Assembly: GCA_964057225.1 (NCBI GenBank)
Contig: OZ059899.1
Coordinates: 7,192,001-7,256,000 of the forward strand
Reading direction: 5' to 3'
From: Auanema rhodensis
Lineage: Eukaryota > Nematoda > Chromadorea > Rhabditida > Rhabditidae
Length of the DNA stretch: 64,000 bases
Part shown: positions 1 to 12,800 of the stretch, piece by piece
Layout of the letters: each line of letters begins with the position of its first letter
How positions within the stretch are numbered: position 1 is the stretch's first letter
Notes under the pieces: model-generated
Database searches by the model: none
The model's input: the letters and a program-made list of their open reading frames with translations, nothing else
Told to the model about the DNA's origin: nothing
Made by a program: the position numbers and the translations under genes

Positions 1-130
1 AACTTTGAACTAAGCGTTAGCATTTACTAATGAAAAACTAATAGCAACTAAACACATAAAGACTAAAACTACAACTACAAAGGTTGATACTAATGATAAG
101 CCATGTCAAGCTATGAAAAGCTTTACTCAC

Positions 131-3100
131 AGCATCAGGACTTCTTTGACCTCCTAAGAGTCCGATAGATCGCGACGGCGGAGAATCTGAGGCCGTCGAG
201 CCGTTAGGGCTAATCAATGGATACTGAAGAAATGAGGTGAATATAAGGCTAATCCTCTTATTTTTTTCTTCTATTCTACATTTTTTTAAATACATATATA
301 ATCATTTAACATTTGTTTTTACGAGAAAAAAATTTCCCAATCAAGAAATTGAAAATTGAAATGTCATATAGGATTATAAACATCATCTCACATCAGGAGG
401 AGGTAAATTAGGTAACTGTAATTTGCATAAAATCACTTCAAAGTTTCTTGATTGGTAATTTGATTGATTATTGTTATAGTAATTTTCTACTTCATACTGA
501 AAACACGTGTCGAGTGATAGCAAATGTTAAACATAACCTACCGCAGCACCAGGAGGGCTGACAAGTGGAGCAGCTACACCACGACCATTCATGGGAACGA
601 GCTAGAAGAAGACGATATCAATACGAGTATGAACATCAGTCATGAATATCTTTTCTCATTCTCGTAAAATAATTTCATTTTCTCTCCAACATTGAAATCA
701 TAGTTCCCATAAAAGTTCTCGGTACTAATTGGTTGATGGAATTCATATTTCCCATAAAATATTACAAGACAACATGAGAATTTTGAGACAATTTCAAAAA
801 TAATTTTTGCCCTACTATATCTTTTAACCAAATATAGTATATATAGTATATATAATATATAATATAACATACTTAATAACTGTACTTTATGTTGTAACAT
901 TCGCAATCATTTTTTTTACACTTTTGAGAAATAAAAAGAACTCGCAAATATCAATAAATTCGAGATTTTTCAAAATCAATCTCGATAATTTATTTCTCTA
1001 TATCACAATAATGAGCAAACATGTCAACGTGTTGATCGGCTAAATGATCAGAGTATAACTGATGAGTAAGCTATTCTGACATAATAGTCATCTAAGTCTG
1101 CTGATGTAAATGAGTTTGTCTGTTACTGAAATGAATCCTGCGGTGTTTTCGACAGGATCATAATCAAAGAAACTTTTTGACAGAAACTTCACTTTGTGCT
1201 TACAATTGGAAATATGGTATTTTAGTTCAAAACAACAAAAATAAAAAATTAGATGATAGTAAAGACAGCATTTACATCAATCAATTTCCTCCATAAACCT
1301 TGCACACTATATCTTTTAAAGTTGTTTTTAAAAATTTTATAAAGTATAAACTCTGAAGATAAGATATACCTGAGGTTGCTTCATCTTGTTTTGATTTGCA
1401 AGATTATTCAGTCGGGAATTTTTCCTTCGTCTTAATTGCTCATCATTAAGAATCCATTCTTTCTTCATGCCAACCTACAATGTTATTTTCAATTCAAATT
1501 TTCGAATGAATTTTGTATAAAACTTACAGCAAAACATTTCCGTAAACGACATTTTTGGCAGAAGCGACGGCTAACTGCATTAATTTCGCAATCTTCAGAA
1601 TATGGACATTTGAACTCCTGAAACATTTACGAAATCAATAAACTAAATTAGTATCGTTTTATGAAACATAAAAATGGCCATCAATTGAATAGTTTTCCAT
1701 ATATTTAAAAAATATGCAAACCGTTCAAATTAAAATCAAATTAAATGAAAAATTTGAATTTAGATTGTGTATCGCCGAAGACTTCTATGACCCTCGGGTA
1801 TTATTAAATCAATGAAAATGTTTCACAATTGAAATTCTTGATGAAAAAAACAAAAGTTCTCAACAACAAACTTCGGAGACGTCGACAAAAACAAAAAATA
1901 TAGAGAGAAACAGAGAAACTCATGATACTTTGACATCATCATGCTATTGGATATCGTACCTTCGGTCGCAATGCATTCCTTCGGAAGAAAGCTTTACAGG
2001 ATTCACATGTAATAACATTGAAGTTGTACCCCGTGGCATGATCGCCACAAACCCGACATGTTTTTTGACGACGTCGAGAGTCCTGTAAATCATTTTGTTT
2101 AGAAGAACATGATATATGAAAGAATAGTAGAAAAATTAAACAAAACAAATCTCACTTCACTGGAGTTTGGATCAATTGATGTTGCTTCTGGAGAACTACA
2201 ATTTTGAGCTACTCCCTCTTCAATTTTTGTTATTTGATTTGGATTATAGCCTGAAAACTAGAAAATAAATTTTGAATATTGTTAAGAGTATAGAGTTAGC
2301 AGCGTTTTCATTAAAAAAGTATGACCTCAAAATAAAAAAAGCGATTAAGAAGTTATACGAAAACGTGGGTTCAACAACCTCTAATATTTTTCGTGTTTTG
2401 ATGTGATATATAGAAAAAGAATATAAATAAGTTATAAAGTTTTGAGATTTTAGAATATTTTGTTTGTTGATTATGATTTGATGAAAGATTACTTTTACTG
2501 TTACATCGTAAATGCTATCAAGAATGTCTAATAAAATTCAAAAAAAATATAATTTTCTAACTTTTGCTTAAACGAGAGAAGAAGAGAACAGACAGGAATG
2601 TGCAAAATGAAGAATAGATTGACTATGTGAAATAAATTAAAATTACTTCTCAAGGATAATATATTCAGATGAAATATTGAAATGAAAAAATGAATCAATG
2701 AGTAGCAAAATCATTCATAATACAGATTGAGATAGGGATATAGAGAATATGCAATTCGTTATAAATGAAACATAAACAATAGAAATTCTAATTAGAAATC
2801 TTATATTTTTCAAAATAAGAAAAAATATGTTGGCTTAGCATTAGGTTAAACATATAGAGGGAGAGATAGAGATAGAGAGAGAGAGAGAAAATAATAATGT
2901 TGATGTTAATGAATTGAATTACACGCACCGTTCATAAGTTGACTGCCGAGTGATGGAGGAGAATGGATTACCGGATCATCCGGTGTGCTCATTTGCGGCT
3001 GAAAAAAGAAACAATTAGCAATTAAAGCTTAATCCATATTTATGGTTGTGGTTTCCGTTCTGTTTTTGCATTTTTTTTTTGTTTGAAATAGTCTTATTTT

Positions 3101-6100
3101 CATTACCGAGACTTGCAACCCACAGCCACCCCCACCAATTTTCTTCGGTTCTCGTTGAACCAACGTCTAGGCACTTGGCCATACTCTTCGCGTACCACTA
3201 TTTTATGCAATTTTAATATAGCTCTATATACCAAAGAAGATGTAAATGGAAGAGAACAGACGGAGAGAACGAGAGAACAAGACTTTGAGCATGTTAAAAG
3301 AACAATTTGTCACCCCCGAATGTACCATTTATCTATTTGAAACTAACCGAATATTCATGTTTTATTCTGCAGTCAATAAACCTAAACTCCTCGCTTTCTC
3401 TCATATTTTGCCTTCCTTCATTAATTTCTATTATCAGTAAGCAGTGGCACTGTAAGCCAATAAAAAACAGATATGTTGAAAGACAAAGAAAAGGAACGCA
3501 GAAAGAAACAAGCTGAGAATAACAGAAGGTATTTGCTAAAAAAAAAGTATTTGGACGACTATTTTGTTAGATGATTGTCAATGTGATTAAAACAAACAAT
3601 AAACTTCTTTAAGTACAAAAATATTTCAATACTTTACTCACTATATATGTAGAGTGAATATGACTAAATGTACTTCTCCTCATAATAATGTGAAGATCAT
3701 TTGAATGGTTCAAAAGAATAGATAGAAAATCATGATCATGTTGTGAAGGTAGAAAGAGCAGAGAAAAAAAAAGATTAAAAAAAAAGGAAAAAAAAACAGA
3801 AACATACATAAATGGAAATTTTGTAGACCTAGTGGCAGGCAAAGAGGAAGCGAAAGAGTGAAAAGACTGTGTAAGCAATAAGAGAGATGGGGACGAGACA
3901 CGAAGGGAAGAAGAGAGACGAAGATATGGAAGCAATTGGAATGTTTACCACTATGCGGTTTCTACTATTTTTGTCTTTAACTCTCGTTTCCCGCCTATTC
4001 ATTTCAGTATTCCATCACCGTTCTCTATTCCAACTATGTTCACATCTATTCCCATCGCCTTCTTGCCTTCTTTTCATTTCTGTGTCTTGGTCCAAATGAA
4101 TATGAGACCGTGGTCGTGAAGACGTTGTCGTCGACAAGAGTAGCTACAGAATGAAACATACTAAGTCATGAAAAGAACGAAAAGAGGCAAGAAGCAGAAG
4201 TAAAGAATCAGGGAGAGAGAAGAGAGAGAAAAAGAGAAAGATGGAGAGGAGAGAGAGAGGGAGGCAGAAAGAGAAAGAGAAAGAGAGAGGGTCAGATGAC
4301 AGCTACGCCACACACAGGCAAAACGAAAAGGAAAAACAACTTTTATTCAATGCAGAAGGGGAATGGCTGCGAAAATAACTGGAGAGTGATTGAGAGATAG
4401 GGATGAAGGTAGAGAGAAACAACTCATAGCAAATAAAGAACCTTTCACAGTCATTGAAACTTCTGATCTCATGTGTTCCTCTCAACCTTTAACTCGCTTC
4501 AAGCGATGCGTTATAGCATCCTACATAGATTCAAGCTCAATACCAAAATCACGATTGAGTAAATGACAAACCGATTGTAGAGTTCGAGCATTGATTGATT
4601 GTGCCTGACATACGGTTACGCAATCAGACGGATTGTACGGCTGGTTCCACGCATACTGGCTGCTCCACAACATGCCCCCGAGGCAATCGGAGAAACAGAA
4701 CAGATAGACGTTTCACAGCGTTAGATTGAATATAATGCCGCCTCTATTCCAGTAGACGTAATATATGCTAAGAAGGTATAATTCATGTTGATCAACTTTG
4801 AAAAAGCAAAAATATAATCAGAAAAATCGAGCAAAAACTTGATAAGTTAAGGAAAACAATACGAGAAGAAACAAGTTGTCTGCTATTCATGAGAAGAGCA
4901 ACAGCATATTTCAAGGAACCCGAAGAACTGGAAGATCTGCGAGTTGAAGAGCAGAAAAGGGAGGAGTAGTGTTGAGATGGCTATGCCGTCGGGATGAAAA
5001 AGACATGCAAGAATAAGAAAAAAGGAAGAACAGAGCAGCAGTCGTGGAGCGAGCGAACGAGAAGCGAGGGAGAACGTCCCAAAACCAAGCCGCTGCTGGC
5101 TACGAAAACAACAACAACACTACTAGGCAGAGGGTTCAGAGAGCAGACTTTTTTGTCTTTCATCCTCTCCCTCTCTCCATAGTTGTTTGGCAGCTTTTTT
5201 TCTCTCTTTAACCCTCTAGTTCTCACAAACATTCTCTCGCTAGTTCCCCACTCTCTCACTTTCCATGTGCCTCGAGTCGCAACACGCTCGCGGCACATCG
5301 TCAACGACGTTGTTCTGTTTCTCCACTTCTCTGCTCTGCCCTCCATTTTTCCATCAGTACCGTTCGTTGTTGTCGTTCCATCTTACTTTCTTTTTCATTC
5401 TCTCCTCTATTTTCACTCTACCTCATCTGATCTATTTTTTATTCTGTTGTTTCTTTTCTCCCTTTTCACATGCTATTTGCCAGTGTCAGTTCCTTTCTTT
5501 CTGTTCTCTTTTCTACATTGCAACATAGATGAAAAGAGTTCGACAGATAGTGAGAGAAAAAAAGAAAAAAAAGAGAACGATGAAAAAGAAGGAGGAACCC
5601 ACATGTTTCACCAAAAACAGAAATGCTATTCAACTAGGCTGTTTTTTTCTTTGTCACTGTTGCTTACTACAACCATTTCGTTAATGGAGCCTGCTGAAGG
5701 TTCTGTTCAACATGTTTCAAGGACTTCAGAATTTTTCAATTTTGCAATATTTAAGTTTGAGAGCATGTATAGCTTTATGAGATTGGTTCCACCATTTCAT
5801 ATTTCGTTAATCTTTAGAGGAATGGCAATCAGATAGAATATTAGATTTATCAATCGACTTCATCTACATTCCAACGACAGACAAAATATAAATAGTATTG
5901 ATATTGTACTCCAATTAATGGAACAATCTTAATCCATTTTCTCAATTAACCAATCAATTTATGAATATAGTATATAAATATATTATTTTGACCGTTATCG
6001 GTATCTTCGTTTTTCCATTTGGACAAAAAATTGAATCTAAATTGTCGAATGGAACAGAGTACACAACGTTCTGATTATCGAACTTTCAAACAGCTGATGA

Positions 6101-9100
6101 TGATGCTTGAGCTTTCACATTCAATTCCGCTTCAACTCTTCAAGATTTACAAAACGCAGTTTTAACACTCACGTGATTCTACATTTTCATTCTTCTTCTT
6201 TTCTTTCTTTGGTAGGCAATTTATAATATATTTTGAATAATTTGCTTATATTTAACTAGGTAAGAAAAGAAAAAATATTTCTATATATCATGTGAGTATA
6301 AAAATATGTTCTATATGATATTAATTAAATTTGAATGATATTATACCGGCAAATAAACTAAATCATCAGTCTAATAATCACCCTTCAGTCTTCAATCTTA
6401 CCTTCCCATAGAACTTGTTTAGCATGCTCCAACTGAGATAGTTCTGTGTTGAAAGCAGATTATTAATATCCACCATATTACGAAAAATATTTCGATGTGG
6501 CCAGACAGAGGAAGATGATGATGAAGTGTGAATTGAGTTTGTTCAAGGAAAGAACAAAGAAGAATTTGTGTCTGGCTCTTACACACTAACGCTTCGACGG
6601 CAGATACTCAGATCATTTGGAGCACCTTCAAGTAATCAAAGACTATGATAAACGCAATTTAAAAAAAGAAAGAGAGACAGAGAGATAAATATTGAAATAA
6701 GAATAAATAAAGTACATAATATAAAATTAAAGATTCTAACAAGTTAAGGAGAAATAGCAAAAAGCAAAATGCCACTCACTGCTATTAGAATTAGGTTAAA
6801 ACTGAATTAAAACAAAGATGTGAAATGTTCTTGTGATCAAGTTGAAAATGGTAAAGGTCGAAGAACTCGACATTAAAATCAAAATGTAACTTATCGTTTA
6901 CGCGGAGAAGAAACATGCTAACAAACGCTGGCGACAGTTCGCTAGGTTTCAAAATCGGCATTCAAGAGCAGGTTTCACGTAAGAATGAAAGCGTTCGAAA
7001 TAGAAAGTTCATGTAATTATGGATTGTTTGGGAGAGAGTAAGAGAAAAACCAAAAAAGGGGATGCAATTAAGGTAAATTCTTGAAAACATGGCAGAGTAA
7101 ACTATTTTAAGAACTTTAGCTTTCTTTAAGAAACTTGAGATGAAAATTAGTCAACTACAGCTGAATAACTATATTGTAATAGAAATATTACGTAAAGAAC
7201 ACAAATCATAGAATTACAGATGCAGAATAGGAGAAGCTGGTGAAGCTTTCGATTTATTAGGTTAGATAATCTGCTAACTATATGCTGATTGTTGTCTCTA
7301 TTATCAATTACTGGTAACGATGCGGAATTGAGACAAGAAAAAATCAAGTTAGTTAATGAAAAAAAGATTTAAACTATTAAGGTTACGATGCGAAATAATA
7401 GAATAAGATAGATATAAACATATAAACAAAATAAATTGAGAGAGAGAGAGAGAGTGAGAGAGAGAGAGAGAAGATGAAGAAGAACATAAAGGTACAAAAG
7501 GATTAATAGTTCAGAAAAGTTTTGTTTCAGTCCGTAAACGACAGTGCAAATAACTAAGTCTAGACATTTCAAAGAGATGCAGGTGTACCTACATACATGC
7601 ATCATTCCTAATTTGAACACTCAGCTCATCTCAACTGCTAAGTCGAATCGAAATTTCGCTTGTAATGATTTCACGGACATTTGATTCGTACTAGGATGGT
7701 TAATGGAAACGATCGGCATTGAAGGAATACAAGCTGTTTTATGGCTCAGCATAGTCAAGACATCATCATCATCTTGGCACAGCTTATCAGCTATCATATC
7801 ATATTGCAATCAATTCATTTCAATAGAAGCATCGAATAATATTTACGATTAACAAGGACAAACCATCGGGGAGAAAAAAAAGAGAAAAAAGACAAAAAAA
7901 AGAAAAGATTTGTTGTTGATAGAATATTAGATTGTTCAAAAATCAAATGAGCAGTTAAATCTGTTTCGAAAAAAAAATCTGATGCTGTATATGATCATAG
8001 CTAAAGCAGTGAAACCGAAATTATTTTGTGAAAAATCGGCAATAAGGGCAGCAAACGGACAAACGAACATCAGCAGCCAATATACGTATACACGCACACA
8101 ACCCATCAGCCATTATAGACTGGAGTGCTGATGGTCGAAAAAACTTGCAGTTAGCTTGGCCAGGGGGGGGGGGGTGAGTTGCTATACGAGTTTCGCCTAT
8201 TCCTTCTCTCTCTCACTCACTCTCTCTCTTTCTCTCTCTCTCAATCTCTCTTTATATATATACAAATGTATATAATATATAAATTAAAGATAATTCTTTT
8301 AACTTATCAATAACACCCTTTGAATCATCATTGTAAAACATTTAAATGATCGAATTGTTAATAAACAGTTTGGATGATTACCTATTTTCATCACCGTTCG
8401 GCTTTATATTAACTCTAATAACGTTATTAAAAAAAGCTGACTAGATACATAAATGTTAAAGTCTACTTTGAAACAAAAATCAATCAGATATTTGGTTGGT
8501 TCGATCATATTGAGATTGAGGTGAGCTCAATGATCTCATAGCGGGGAGTACTGGCGATGATGTTCATATTTTGACTTCAACCCATTTATAAACTTCCATT
8601 TGTGAAGTGAGGTTCCCTTTCAATCTACTCTACTCATTATCAGCATGTTTTCTACTGCTTCATCACTATCAGTATTAACAGCCTAAAAGCTTTTACCAAC
8701 CTGTGACATAAAGACGAACATGTTGTGTTTAGTGCGTTTTTCAGAATAGAATAGATACACGGAATGCGCTTCACTTACTTACTCACCAGTACATACACAT
8801 ACACACGGAACAGCAGATTACGAGGCTCCTCCTATTTCTGATCAAATTATGATCAAAGAGTTTCTCTTAAGCACAATGCCGGAGACGGAATATGAATAGA
8901 TAACCGTGTGTATTCAGACGTAAAGTTTTGTATGTGTGAGTGTGCGTGTAGAATTGAGATAAATGAGTGCAGCTGAAGGCAGAGTTTCAGACGAATCGAG
9001 TTTTCGCGAACACTTGTTCAGATGCAGAGCTTTCAAAACCAAGAAGATGCGAATACGAAGTGACTTATGAAATACAAAGAGCCAACATGGGCGAGGAAAT

Positions 9101-9843
9101 AGTTGTCCACACCTGAGAAAGTTGGGCTTTAATGCCAATTAAGAGAAATAGAGAGGTGACAGAAGGAGAGCGAATATATACAGCTACTTTGTCAGTGAAA
9201 AATATACAAAAATAAGAAAGAAAAATATAAAAAATAAAGCTGAATGTAGGATTAGAATGAAAGCAACAGTAAGTCGGAAAACGATAAAGTAGGAAAAAAA
9301 ACAAAATTAGATTGTATGTATTAAACGAATTCGGCAGCAGTACATTTGATGAAATTACCCTATTAAAAAAACATTTGAAAATACTGCCAACAAACAGCAA
9401 GTACCCATAAAATGAGCTGAAAAGGAAAAAAAAAAGAAAGAAAGAAAGGATATATATCCAGTAAGATCATAGATGTAAGACAAACGAAATAATAGTCAAT
9501 ATAATTTATATACAAAAGATAGGTCATAATGAGCTCCGTGGCTCATTAGTTAAAAACTGCTCATTACTGTTTCCATTATTTAAGTATCCGGTGTTAGTAA
9601 AAGATAGTAAAAAAAAGCGAACGGCCTTGTCAACCATATGAACAACGGCGTTGCTATTCTCTATCCTCTCGCCTGTGCGGTCGATAGATTGGCCGAAAAA
9701 AACCTTGAAAACAGCGCTAGCAACAGAAACTATAGAGATTTTGATGACAAGAATGGATAGTATAAAGATAGGGTGTTTGACGTCGCAGAGATATAAGAGT
9801 GAAGAAAATAGGGAGATCACAGGTGAAGGTAAGAAAAAGAAGA

Positions 9844-9895
<52 letters not shown>

Positions 9896-12800
9896 CATAG
9901 AAAGTTAAATATACAGATGAGAGAGGGAGATGTTCTTCGGGGATCTTTCTCCAAATGAACTGTATGACAATGGTTTGCAAAAAGAACGCCCTGAAGGAGA
10001 GAATGAAGAGGACAAGGAAAGCGTCGTCTACAAGGAGAAACCAAAACGCGCTAGATATAGTTAACGTGTCCTATAAAAAGACGAGGAACGACAACGAACA
10101 CGAACGCATAGATAGGTCAAAATGGCTGTTGGCCTTAGACTGCATGGGCTACCAGCAATGGAATGAAGAACAACGCGTTTCTGACGGTGTTCAAGCGATG
10201 GTTTGGTTCAAGTAAGCTAGCACAACAAGAGTAAAATATATGATAGGTCTTCATAAAGAGAGCGTACTTGATACGTGAACACCTATTTCTTGAAAAATAA
10301 AAAAATACGAAATGACAGCGAATTTGATGGATTCAAAATATGCTGAACATTTTTAGTGAGCACAAATGTTTGAATTGACGAGAAACAAAAAAGTCAACTG
10401 AAAAAACAGGTGAACCTATCGTCGACGACGTCTTAGATTTCGTCGTTGCCGTTGCCGTCGTCGTCAACGCCAACGTTGTTGTTTTGAGGACGTAGTTGTG
10501 GAAAAAAGTGGCAACTAAGAAAAACAAGTGAAATGTGTATGTATGTGTGAGCGCGTATGCGAAGATCAAAAATCTACGTCGGTCTCTAAGTCTACTGGAT
10601 CTGAAAAACAACACAAGAGGGGCACAAAACCATTGGGACAGCTAGTGTGTGTTCATGTGTCTTAGTCTGTGAATGGAAGTTGGAAAAAATATAAAGAGAG
10701 AGATAGAGAGTTGGAAACACACCGATGAAGGGAAAGCAAAATCTGGAGAGAGTGAAAAGATGGAAACGTGGAGGTAGACGCAGAGTGCGAAAAAGGGAAA
10801 AAAAGAAAAACAGATAGAAAAACGGAATAAGCTCAAAAAAAATGAGAAAAACAACCAAGCATATTGAGTAGAGGAGGTCCTAGGCAGACGACAACAGGAG
10901 GACAACAACTAGCGAACACTGAATGTGTTTCTGCACGACGCCCTTGCAGCTTTGAAGCTAGCACAACAAAAAAGGAAACTTTGCGATTGGAGGGTAAGTA
11001 AAAGCTTCCACAACAATATCATTTAACTCGCTGAAGCAAGTTCCGTTGCCCAGATGAACAAAATTGTTTAAATGTATTCTCAATATCGCAATTCAAATTT
11101 TAAGCAAAATATCTTGAAAACTATCCAATATTAGTATTCATGATAACATTTTTACAGCTGTAATGTAGAAAAACCATACTATTGTGTTTTATCTACTGTA
11201 ACTTTTATTAAAAAGCTGCTCGCAGCTATTTAGTTCTTTTTTTTTTGAAAATAGTTGTAGTCTGGATATCTTGAGATAAAACAGGAGCGACCGGAATAAT
11301 TACAAATAAGCTTCAGATATTTGTATTATATAAAAATCTGCTGTTTGGGATTCAAACAAGTGAGCAAAAACATGGTATAAACATGTAAGTAGGATATATC
11401 TATATCTATATCTATCCTATATATATATATATATATATAAAATCTGGCAAAGAATTGTAAAGGCTGAAGTTTTAAATACAAAAAAAACTTCAAAGCTGGC
11501 AAGAAGTTTTCATTGTGGTGAGAGGTAAAGTACGTGAAAAACATAATAAAATCTTGAGAACAGATTTCAAGCTTCAGGAGAAGGGAAAAAATAGATGAAA
11601 TTCAATCAAAAATACAGTTGTTTCTGATCTTTTTCCTGGTATGATAAGGTAGAGACGTGACCTGTGTGTTGAAGTTGAAACTCTAAACAGCTGTAGCACG
11701 GGCGCCTGAAGGCGCCATTAAGCTTCAACAGCTGACAACATACATCAGGAGCAAAAACGAATTCAAACTTCATTGAAAAATTGAAAGGACAGAATGCCTG
11801 GGGTATAGAAACTTATCAAGTTTGTCCCAATTATAATCCGAACAGGGTATTTAATAAAAAAACTGTGAGAGAGAAAGAGAAAAAAACATCAACTAAGAAT
11901 AAATGGAACAAGTTTGTCAGTTTAAGAACATACTAGCACGATTACAATATCAAACAGTACAAACTTATGATGACACATAAAGGGAGAGTGAAACAGACTG
12001 GGAAGCTTTAAATGAAGGGTCGTTCAGAACAATATTGTGTGCATGATCACTGAGTACCGCCCATCATTTAACAAATGGGCGCATGATACTTTCAACCTAA
12101 GTTCCGAAACAACTTCATTATATGCATTAGCGTTTGACGTGCATTGTCTAAAAATTAACTAAAAAATGGAACCAACACAAAAAAGAATATAGTGATCATA
12201 ATGATAAATTGGAGAGAAAAATATGTGAAAACAAACGATAACCATCGAATTAGCAAATGTTTTCTCGATGAAAAATTGTAGTGCACAGCGGAATCAAAGC
12301 TTTTTTGGAAATAGTATAATGATATGAGGGACAGAGATAAGTTGACCAATTAATGTTAAATCATCCTATAGGATATTGTGAAAAAAATATAAATATACTT
12401 TCATATTAAGAACTTATGTATAGGACTAGGATTGGTTGAGCAGTAAGAAATGGAATAAATGAAATGACATGCGGGGTAAAGTGGCAGCAAGCAGACAACA
12501 AAAATTGGAGTAGTAGAAGCAAATAACAGGTTGTCCGTGTAGGCCGTGGGTCCTCAACAATGTAAAAAAAGAGAAAAAAAAAGGAAAAAAAATTAAAGAA
12601 CTCGAGAAATAGAATGAAGAAAACATAGGTTGATGACTAGGCAAAACGAAAACGAGGACCGACTATTGTCGTTCGGCTGGCCCCACCTAAGTGTGTTCTT
12701 TATGTATTTTAACTTTGTTGCAGGTAAGTCTTAAAAACATGGTAAATCAAGAAATGAACTACAGAGGAAGGTAGATTTTAAAAAAAAACAACTAAAGAGT

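Noticed and set aside
1050-1130. Possible C/D-box snoRNA (TGATGA and CTGA words) in a daf-12 intron
   Set aside because: There is no terminal stem around the boxes and the words are common in AT-rich DNA.
3104-3190. Minus-strand ATG frame ending at GTAATG just upstream of the PQMSTPDD exon
   Set aside because: Its phase does not match the adjacent exon, the peptide is Trp-rich and unnatural, and the intron to the next compatible exon would skip a conserved block.
5183-5836. 217-codon plus-strand open frame, the longest in the window
   Set aside because: It sits in a T/C-rich tract, which suppresses stops. The product is low-complexity Phe/Ser/Leu, has no ATG at the start and runs antisense to daf-12.
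9524-9980. Long minus-strand frames ending in serine/leucine repeats
   Set aside because: They translate the (GA)n microsatellite at 9847-9894 in alternating frames.
9955-10215. Plus-strand 86-codon frame
   Set aside because: Partly protein-like, but it lies in purine-rich DNA, with no splice context and no recognisable family.
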